DNA of 14,632 nt from Nymphaea colorata (taxonomy: Eukaryota > Streptophyta > Magnoliopsida > Nymphaeales > Nymphaeaceae), in contig NW_022204752.1 of the NCBI RefSeq assembly GCF_008831285.2, forward strand, positions 42,501 through 57,132. Reading direction: 5' to 3'. This document shows, piece by piece, positions 8,132 through 14,632 of the stretch. The translations under genes and the position numbers were made by a program. Each line of letters opens with the position of its first letter. Position 1 is the first letter of the stretch. The notes under the pieces are model-generated. The model did not search any database, had not been told where the DNA came from, and worked only from the letters and a program-made list of their open reading frames with translations.

Positions 8132-10212
8132 ATGTCAGTTATGTCGCCTGGTTGCTCTGATAAAGAATATTGTCCAACTTCTAATATGAAATCAATCGAA
8201 TCATCTACAGAGAGAGAAGCTGTCTCCAAGAGAAAAAAGACTTCAAAAGTATGGATTGATTTTATATTGGTGACATATGAAGGAGAAGATTTTGCCAAGT
8301 GCAAACATTGTGGAGAACGACTGAAAGCAAGTAGTGCTCATGGAACTAGTCATTTAAGTCGACACATAAAATCTTGTTTAAGTAGGCAAATCAATGAATG
8401 AAAACAAAAAACTTTATCACTTGCAGTTAATGACTCTGGTGCCACTTCTGTATGTATACAAAAATTTGACATAGAGTATATAAGAAAGTTGATGTGAAAG
8501 TGTGTAATAGCACATGAGCTTCATTCAATTTGACAGAATATAAATATCATAACAAACTTCTTCAAGCTTCCAACCATAGGCTCGTTCCATTTTCTAGAAG
8601 AACTTTGAAAAGAGAAATCATGTCAATGTACAAGACTGAGAAAGCCCAACTTGAAGCATTTATAAATGATTCTACGTAACGAGCTTCATCGTCATTTGAT
8701 ATGTGGACTTCACAACAGACATTTGGTTATCTATGTGTGGCAGGACAATATGTTGATAGATATTGGAAGTTGCATGCTCATATGTTCAGTTTTGTACATG
8801 TACCTCCACCACATAATGAAAATAGTTTGTATGAGGCTTTATTAGATTGCATCTCTAAATGGAAATTCATTCAAAGCTATTTTCTATTACTGCTGACAAT
8901 TGTTTGACGAATGATAGTACAATAACTATACTGAAAAGGAACTTAGGAAGAAGACATCTTATTCCAATGCAAGGGCAACATTTTCATATTTGTTGTGGTG
9001 CGCATATTCTAAATCTTATGGTTCAAGATAGTGTGCAGGATCTGCATGATACAATTTCAAAGTTCGTGAAGTGTTAAATATGTAAAGGGATCGCCAAAGC
9101 GGTTATATTCCGTTAAGGATTGTATAAGAACAGTGAGCCTGATTGGTACAAAGAAATTAACTTATGATATTCCAACTCGATGGAACACTACATATATCAT
9201 GTTGAGAGATGCATTGTTCTACAAAGATGCATTTCAACATTTGGCTTCTGTGGATCCCAATTATATAAATTTACCTTCTAAGGATGAATGGTCTTATGCA
9301 ACTACCTTGTGCCAATTGTTGAAGTTATTCTATAATGTTACAAATATCTTCTTTGCTACCAGAATGTAATAGTTAATGTGGTTTTTGAAGAAATACAGAA
9401 GGTACGCAACTATTTGCATACACATAATGTGGCAGACAATGATTATATAAGATAATTAGCCGTCAAAATGCAAGAAAAATTTGACAATATTGAAAAAATG
9501 ACTACAATGTCCTCTTTGCAATTGCATTTGTCTTAGATCCCAGGTCAAATGAGATATTTGAAGTATGTGCTTGAGTATTTAAATGAACGTGATGCATGGT
9601 ACAATATGAAAAAGTAGAGAGAAGTCTTCATGATTGTATGCTGAGTACAAAAATGTGTATGCAACAAATGGTGAAGAAAATGAAAATGCAAACAATGCCA
9701 ATGTGGAATTTGAAGAAGAGAGGCCTTCAGCTTTTTCAAGAGGTGTCTTCTTCACATATTACATGAGTTCTGTATCTCCTCAAGTACCTCGCATGGATCT
9801 GAAAGCATATTTAACTGATCCAATAGAATGACCTCAGCCTAACGAAAACTTTTATATATTAAATTGATGGAAGGTAAATGAAGTAAATATAGAGTTTTAT
9901 CCAAAATGGTTCGAGATATATTGGCAATCCCTATATCCACGGTTGCATCTGAGTCTCATTCAGTACAGATAGAAGAATCATTAATGATTATCGATGTTCA
10001 ACCATTCCTGAAACTGTTGAAGCACTAGTTTGTACACGAAGTTGGATTCGTGATGAAGATAACTCATGCGAATGTAAGATGTTCATTGTTTAATGTTAAA
10101 TTTTGCTCATTCCTTTTGTTTTTTGTGATATACTAACATTGTAGATTGTTGTGGTGATGTGTTTTGTAGTTTTGAAGATAAGGAGGACTCTTCTGGTGAT
10201 GAATTAGCATGA
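8132..10212 (+). pseudogene. hAT transposase pseudogene (zf-BED, RNase H-like core, C-terminal dimerisation domain)
   Basis: Segments in three frames together cover a normal plant BED-type hAT transposase of about 670 residues. In order: a BED zinc finger at 8250-8380 (Cys codons 8300 and 8309, His 8363, Cys 8375, in KCKHC and HLSRHIKSC); the first catalytic Asp (8698-8700) in SFDMWTSQQTFGYL; the second Asp (8895-8897) in FSITADN, then HICCGAHILNLMVQDS; DIPTRWNTTYIML near 9160; MQEKFDN and FAIAFVLDPRS near 9470-9545; and the dimerisation domain with the catalytic Glu (9951-9953) in ISTVASES, then IPETVEALVCTRSWIRDE. In-frame stops are seen at 8399, 8495, 8677, 9453 and 9572, with frame changes near 8510, 8870, 9070, 9362, 9500, 9575 and 9955. 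An ATG at 8132 is the first in the opening frame. Such proteins cut and rejoin element ends in the nucleus; this copy cannot make one. Confidence 0.93.
10074..10144 (+). other. probable 3' intron of the transposase gene, 71 nt
   Basis: Donor GTAAGA at 10074 and acceptor TTGTAG ending at 10144. Splicing joins a frame ending RDEDNSCE to one ending FEDKEDSSGDELA and stop TGA (10210-10212), giving an acidic C-terminal tail with no further break. A second acceptor at 10169 is possible but shifts to a less protein-like frame. Inferred from splice signals and frame continuity only. Confidence 0.45.
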
Positions 10213-11152
10213 TTCATATTTCTTCTAGTAAAATGTTATTAACATTCCTTGACATTTTAAAAATCTCCTTGAACACATGAGTGCCTTCAAATTTTTGCAA
10301 GTGTCCATATAATATAGCTAGCTCCACTCTAGCATAGCAGCATGCATGCCCATCAAGGATAATTTTTGAATTAAGCATTATATCTGTTTGTGAATTCACA
10401 TGCCTACACATGCTTGCAAAGGTTAAGCAGCTCATGTCACATTTGCAGTTCCACTTCAGTCCCATGCTGGTCTCATGCTGTCGATGTGTTGCATCATGCA
10501 ACCAATGCTAATTTGAATGTTCTTACTTGCACTTCATGTAAGCATTTTGTCTCTAGTCTTTTTCTTTTTTTTTCAATGTATAGAAATTTTAACTAAGGCA
10601 TTGGTTTCTGCATGATATGCTTCAACTCTGTCAGCTTAAAGAATTGCATGTAAACCAGTATGTATGAAAAAGGAGCTGAGATGGAAGGGTATCTATTTTG
10701 TAACCATCAACATTGTTCCTTATTGTGTGTTCAGGAGTGCTAGATCAGTGACTTTCTTTGCTCATGGGTCATCTAAGGGTCTGAATTATATAATGTATGA
10801 TACTATTGAGATGGATTTTGGCTTTTCCCAGTTGGTTCCTCCTTTTCTGAGCATGTATTGTACATGCTCAAGTGCTTGCAACCTTTTTACATTATATAGA
10901 TTTGGTGAATAGACAAGGAACATTCAAATACAAAACGTGTATTCACAAAGAGAAGCTGCCCTCATTATATAAAGAGGGCAGGAATGAGCTAGTCTGGTGT
11001 TGGAGCTAGCCAACGGCTTATTGGTTATATTAATCAACTTAACCTTTTATATGTGTAGGTTTATTGAATTAATTTTTACTTATGTTTCCTACTATTGCTC
11101 TTGTAGGTGAAATCCAAGTTTGCCATTGGGCTATTGCAAGTGCAGGAGCAGC

Positions 11153-11208
11153 AGGACTGTAATCATGGTGGACATAGAGGAGGACTGCAATCACGGTTGA
11201 CATAGAGG
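11153..11208. repeat. 28-bp tandem duplication, two copies
   Basis: Units 11153-11180 and 11181-11208 begin AGGACTGTAATCA and AGGACTGCAATCA and differ at three positions. The second copy runs straight into the longer duplication that starts at 11203. Confidence 0.85.
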
Positions 11209-11366
11209 GTTATTCAAATTTGTTAGTGAAACATATGTAACCAGGCCACTAATTGAGTGATTTTCATTTGTCTAATAGACCTCTTAGAGGGTTATTCAAA
11301 TTTGTTAGTGAAACATATGTAACCAGCTCATTATTAAATGATTTTTATATTGCAATGGACTGAGGT
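11203..11366. repeat. 82-bp tandem duplication with a 42-bp perfectly conserved half
   Basis: The 42 bases at 11203-11244 recur exactly at 11285-11326 (start TAGAGGGTTATTCAAATTTG). The remaining 40 bases of each unit are alike only in part (shared TGATTTT-type words). The unequal conservation suggests either drift of the second half or two separate duplications. Confidence 0.85.
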
Positions 11367-11896
11367 GCTCAATTCTTTACAGAATGGTGTGATACATGCT
11401 CTTTATTAGATTCAGTCTCATATATTGCTGACCTTTTCAATATATTCAATTTTTATATAGTTTCTTTGGCTAAATATTGATAATTTGTTGACAATTTATA
11501 GTTTTCATTGGCTAAATGTTGGTAATTCGTTTGAGATTATATTAGTCAGAAACAGGTGTGGCTGGGCCTGCAACTTCTATTTTTAAGGATGTGTTACATC
11601 AAACGAGAGTCTTCTTATTATAACCCTTGGTTAAGTTTACTAGTATATTCTTGCTTTTGTTAAGTGCACATGGTTTACGTTTGTGCTCTTTTCTTGAGTG
11701 AGCTAGAGGCTAGCAACCCGCAAAGCCTTAATCGGCAATTGCATTAGGATGTTTTCTTATAGTGAAAGTCAAGTTTATCTTAGAGCTTGATGAGGACATA
11801 AGGAGATTGAAGGGCGGGCCTTAGAATTCTTGAAGGCGGATCCCAGCAGAATTGCAAGATGAATATTGATTGACATATATCATTGGAGTAAGAAGG

Positions 11897-12115
11897 CAAA
11901 CCGCCCCAAAGCCCCGCCCAGCCCGCCTCAAACCTGGCCCAGCCTGCCTCAAAGCCCGGCCCAACCCGCCTGGCCCCGTTAACAATCAGGCCGGCCGGGC
12001 CTCGGGCATAAACCGAAGCCCGAGACCCGATATTACATGAGCCCGGCCCAGCCCGTTTCTAATGCTGGGCTTTGTTTTTTACATTTTTATCGGCTCGGCC
12101 CGGCCCGATGCCCGC
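11897..12115. repeat. hAT 3' GC-rich subterminal block
   Basis: Mirror of the 5' block: dense GCCCG/GGCCC words. At its inner side (11897-11976) are about three and a half imperfect units of 20-22 bases of the form CAGCCCGCCTCAAACCTGGCC. Further out come CCGGCCGGGCC and GGCTCGGCCCGGCCCGATG close to the terminal repeat. Probable transposase binding array, by analogy with other hAT elements. Confidence 0.75.
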
Positions 12116-12132
12116 CTTAGTTTAAAACACTA
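12110..12132 (-). repeat. hAT 3' terminal inverted repeat
   Basis: On plus it ends TTTAAAACACTA. Its reverse complement TAGTGTTTTAAACTAAGG matches the 5' terminal repeat imperfectly and is the more typical plant hAT end of the two. Confidence 0.82.
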
Positions 12133-12371
12133 CTATTTGGGAAAGAGTTGTTGGAAAAGAATGAAATAGGAGACGACAGGCTCAGTTGCGTCACATACAT
12201 ACGTACTGCTTGGGGTGTTCTGGTGTAAGCATGCGGCTTGTATAAAGTAAATGAACATTGAGTGTTTTTTTCTTTTGGTAAATCCTTCCAAGTTACCTGT
12301 GTTTAAGTGAAATATTTCAGATGAGCAAAAAGTCTCACAATGAGTCGCTGGCCATTGTTATAAATTGAAAA

Positions 12372-12442
12372 TCGGTTTCTGAACCGAATCAGTGCTGCCT
12401 GCCAATTCGGTGAATTGGCGGATTCACCGATTCAGGTGAATC
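12372..12442. repeat. cluster of three short hairpins, TE-end-like
   Basis: Three successive inverted repeats: TCGGTT/AACCGA (12372-12387), CCAATTC/GAATTGG with a 3-base loop (12402-12418), and GATTCACC/GGTGAATC with a 6-base loop (12421-12442). All are perfect. Repetition of CGGT/GATTC words with stacked hairpins is typical of the subterminal part of plant DNA transposons, but no partner end is visible. Confidence 0.5.
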
Positions 12443-12875
12443 ATCCCAACGAATTAAAATTTTAAAAAATAAAAACATTTAAAATAAAAAGTATTAAAAT
12501 ATATAAAATATATTTAATGCATGACACGTTGTATTCTTGAATCTGTCAGCAAATCAAATCCGTTTGTCAACTATTCTATTTGAATCCGTTATATCTAGAT
12601 AATACCGTATAAAATTAGTTTTGGAGTAAAACTTGGCAAACATCTTATAATATTCTAGATTTTCGCTTGGATTTTGTTCTGCAAGTAACAAGAAATGGTG
12701 GCGTATAAAATCTTATTAAATGCACAAAAGACAGATATAAATGACGTATAAAATGAAAAACTACTTGTGCTTTATTGTTTCCTGCATGTCTTGGTTCTGT
12801 AAAATGGCAATCGAGTATAGGACAATAAAAACAAAAAGCTTTTTAGAAAAAAGCTGAAAAGAATCTGTTATCATG

Positions 12876-12879
<4 letters not shown>

Positions 12880-12918
<39 letters not shown>
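12880..12918. repeat. (CT)19 dinucleotide microsatellite
   Basis: Uninterrupted CT repeat of 39 bases flanked by GTGTA and ATAAAAAG. CT/GA microsatellites of this length are common in plant nuclear DNA and rare in plastomes, which supports nuclear origin of the right part of the window. Confidence 0.98.
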
Positions 12919-12923
<5 letters not shown>

Positions 12924-13635
12924 AAGATAGGTTGTCTATAATATCTTACCTTCATTTGCAAACCATCCTTATTTATTTTCCCAAGCTCAAAGTTAGCCTC
13001 CACCAAGCCTTGCAAGGATCTCAGGGCTGGAACTTAAGTTCTTCAACTTGAGGCTTCTGGCATTTTATTCTTGCACGTGTGATAGTTTATTAAAAAACTT
13101 TAGTCACATTTTATTATTTCTTAAAATTATTAATCAAGCATATGAACATATGAAACTGCCAATATGAATACATGAGAGTTCAGATATGCCACATGTCATA
13201 TGTCGATGGCTAAAAACTGAAATATTATTATTTAAAATATGGCTACTACTGGAGCATTAGTGAAGGTTTAAGGTATCATTTGGACCGTTTATATTAAAGA
13301 GATATCATGATAGAGATCAACTTAAAAAAATAGGAACTAAACTTTATAAATACCCTTTAAAGGAAAAACAAATGGATATTTTTTAATTTAATCTCTTGCT
13401 CTTTTGAAAATTTATGTCACCTGGGTGAGAAAACGGGTACAGATACTTTACAATTTTAGGTAGAAAAAACTTTTACTGCTATAATATCAATTTTTTAATT
13501 AAAAAATAAAAAAAATTAAGAAACATAAAATGTTCGTTTCATAGTTCTTACATTTAATCTCATAAAAAAAACATAAATGGCTTTCTATTCTTATTCCTCG
13601 TCCATGTTCACCTCTGCAACATTCTCGGTTCATTT

Positions 13636-13659
13636 AACCTCGAATTAAACCTCGAATTA
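13636..13659. repeat. 12-bp perfect tandem duplication
   Basis: AACCTCGAATTA occurs twice head to tail (13636-13647, 13648-13659). A simple slippage duplication. Confidence 0.9.
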
Positions 13660-13917
13660 AGATGGTCAAGATCATAGGCTTTTGAAAATATCCAATTACA
13701 GGTGTGGATCTTTATCCAAAAATTAACGAATGAAATGCAGGTCGTCTGACCTACCAAGTTCCTTGCCTGATTCGTATCCGTGGAATGCCAACCATGATTC
13801 TGAGTTCCGATTGAAACCCTGTCTATAGATTCGTTCCATTGTTCTTTCAATATTTCTCCGCCCATTGCATTTAGGACTGAATAATCAAATTATTGACTGC
13901 ATTGATCAAGATTATGA

Positions 13918-14082
<165 letters not shown>

Positions 14083-14106
14083 GTTTGTTCCTCAATCACT
14101 AGTCCC

Positions 14107-14300
14107 TGCCCAAACTCCCGCTGAAAATCCGTCGGTTGCAGGCAATCATAAAAACTCTCAAACCCCCAAGTAGCAGCAACCCTAAAAACTGCCCAAGCTC
14201 CAGCTGGAAATCAGTCGCCGGTTGCCGTCCGTCGCCGTCCGCCAACGCTGCCTAAAGTGACAACAACCACTCGCCGTCGCTGCCCAAAGCCTGCTACGCA
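14107..14300. repeat. GC-rich degenerate tandem repeat, unit about 83 bp, two to three copies
   Basis: TGCCCAAACTCCCGCTGAAA (14107) is matched by TGCCCAAGCTCCAGCTGGAA (14190), and both continue to a GGTTGC. A third, weaker start TGCCCAAAGCC lies near 14280. The second unit carries a GTCGCCGTCC expansion. The block begins 25 bases after the RPS23 stop codon. Frames open on both strands (13955-14173 plus, 14211-14495 minus) are composition artefacts or shadows of the RPS23 exon. Confidence 0.65.
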
Positions 14301-14381
14301 CAAAGTTGAGACGAAAGAGAAAGAAGCCATCGGCCCGTCGCCCCCCGTCGAGCGTCGGGTATTTTTTTTGTTGGGAATGTG

Positions 14382-14418
14382 GTTTGGATCTGGTTTAGAT
14401 CCAAAACCAGATCCAAAC
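14382..14418. repeat. perfect 15-bp inverted repeat (hairpin)
   Basis: GTTTGGATCTGGTTT (14382-14396) and AAACCAGATCCAAAC (14404-14418) are exact reverse complements around a 7-base loop, which itself begins with another AGATCC. It is a strong cruciform or RNA hairpin candidate. It adjoins the palindromic GC-rich segment to its right. Confidence 0.95.
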
Positions 14419-14483
14419 GTACTGCCACGTACCGGTACGCCGGTACGGGTACGCGGTCGACCCGGCGTACCACGGTAACATAG
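14419..14483. mobile_element. possible terminal segment of a second DNA transposon
   Basis: The stretch is built of GGTACG/CGTACC words, including a perfect 10-bp inverted repeat GGTACGCCGG (14434-14443) with CCGGCGTACC (14462-14471). It ends ACGGTAACATAG before AT-rich DNA. Such palindromic GC-rich blocks at the edge of AT-rich DNA resemble the subterminal regions of hAT-like elements, as in the first element of this window. No matching opposite end or transposase is in view, so this remains a guess. If right, the body would lie to the left and could include the RPS23 exon. Confidence 0.3.
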
Positions 14484-14632
14484 TTGAAAAGACAATACGC
14501 TTGTGTCTTTTTTTCAGCTTAATCTCCACACCAATCTTATTAAAATCGACAACACAACCAATTCTAGTATTACACAAGTAGTTACCAAACTCTCGTATAC
14601 TATATTCGCTAAGAATTATCGAGGCCTTGATT
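14484..14632. other. AT-rich right edge, nothing recognised
   Basis: About 150 bases of ordinary AT-rich DNA. The minus-strand frame 14395-14577 runs into the palindromic block and has no protein-like features. Confidence 0.5.

Larger units (their letters stand above)
10213..11896 (+). other. hAT 3' region downstream of transposase, non-coding
   Basis: No recognisable protein on either strand. The small frames at 10214-10501, 10390-10596 and 10664-10912 look random. Contents are a hairpin TGCCCTC/GAGGGCA (10957-10963 with 10974-10980, 10-base loop) and the tandem duplications at 11153-11366 listed below. Confidence 0.5.
6291..12132 (+). mobile_element. hAT-superfamily DNA transposon, full length but inactive, 5.84 kb
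   Basis: The element is bounded by imperfect terminal inverted repeats: TACTGTTTAAAATAAGC at the left, and on the reverse strand TAGTGTTTTAAACTAAGG at the right. GC-rich blocks of GGGCC/GGCCCG motifs lie just inside each end, and a decayed hAT transposase gene lies between. Order from the left: terminal repeat, GC-rich subterminal block (to about 6475), pyrimidine-rich leader with a splice donor (to 6855), intron-like region holding a MITE-like insertion, transposase pseudogene (8132-10212), repeat-bearing 3' region, GC-rich block (11897-12115), terminal repeat. No exact 8-bp target duplication remains; TATTTCTG (6281-6288) and TATTTGGG (12134-12141) agree at six of eight positions and may be its remnant, which would move the ends outward by one or two bases. 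Decay of both coding frame and flanks marks an old insertion. Confidence 0.88.

Noticed and set aside
13608-13865. Minus-strand 85-codon frame with a somewhat protein-like sequence
   Set aside because: No family recognised, no splice context, and surrounded by AT-rich non-coding DNA; could be a relic but cannot be supported.

Overview
The window is plant DNA. It reads as a plastid-derived block at the left (about 1 to somewhere between 3,000 and 4,000) joined to transposon-rich nuclear DNA that fills the rest. The left block holds, all on the minus strand and in normal angiosperm plastid order, the 5' end of matK inside the trnK-UUU group II intron, the trnK 5' exon, and a complete two-exon rps16 with its group II intron. 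Every coding or tRNA exon there looks intact. The block is therefore either a recent plastid-to-nucleus transfer (NUPT) or an assembly join between plastid and nuclear reads; the sequence alone cannot decide. Retention of a full rps16 fits most angiosperms; no finer taxonomic call is safe.

From about 4,000 to 6,290 I find no gene, only AT-rich DNA with a compact GGACA-rich repeat patch at 4311-4545. The centre of the window, 6291-12132, is one 5.84-kb hAT-superfamily DNA transposon on the plus strand. It has imperfect terminal inverted repeats and GC-rich subterminal blocks built from GGGCC/GGCCCG motifs at both ends. Inside lie a pyrimidine-rich repetitive leader with a candidate 5' splice donor, a MITE-like insertion, and a zf-BED/RNase H-like/dimerisation-domain transposase gene (8132-10212). 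The transposase is a pseudogene: several in-frame stops and at least six frame changes, although the three expected catalytic acidic codons (D, D, E) survive. Its last coding exon appears to be separated by a 71-nt intron.

Right of the element (12133-13941) is AT-rich DNA with a small hairpin cluster, a (CT)19 microsatellite and a 12-bp tandem duplication. At 13942-14082 there is a clean last exon of a nuclear gene for cytosolic 40S ribosomal protein S23 (uS12 family), with an AG splice acceptor and stop codon. No upstream exon of that gene can be found in the preceding 13.9 kb. Twenty-five bases after its stop, a GC-rich degenerate tandem repeat begins, followed by a perfect 15-bp hairpin and a GGTACG-type palindromic segment that looks like the end of a second transposable element. 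So the RPS23 exon is either the tail of a gene with a very long transposon-filled intron or a fragment captured by, or stranded beside, a transposon.

No bacterial-style operon, CRISPR array or clearly new gene system is visible. The most interesting points are the intact plastid/nuclear junction, the orphan RPS23 exon against repeat DNA, and the ribosomal-protein-promoter-like motifs (site II plus telo-box) at the hAT 5' end.
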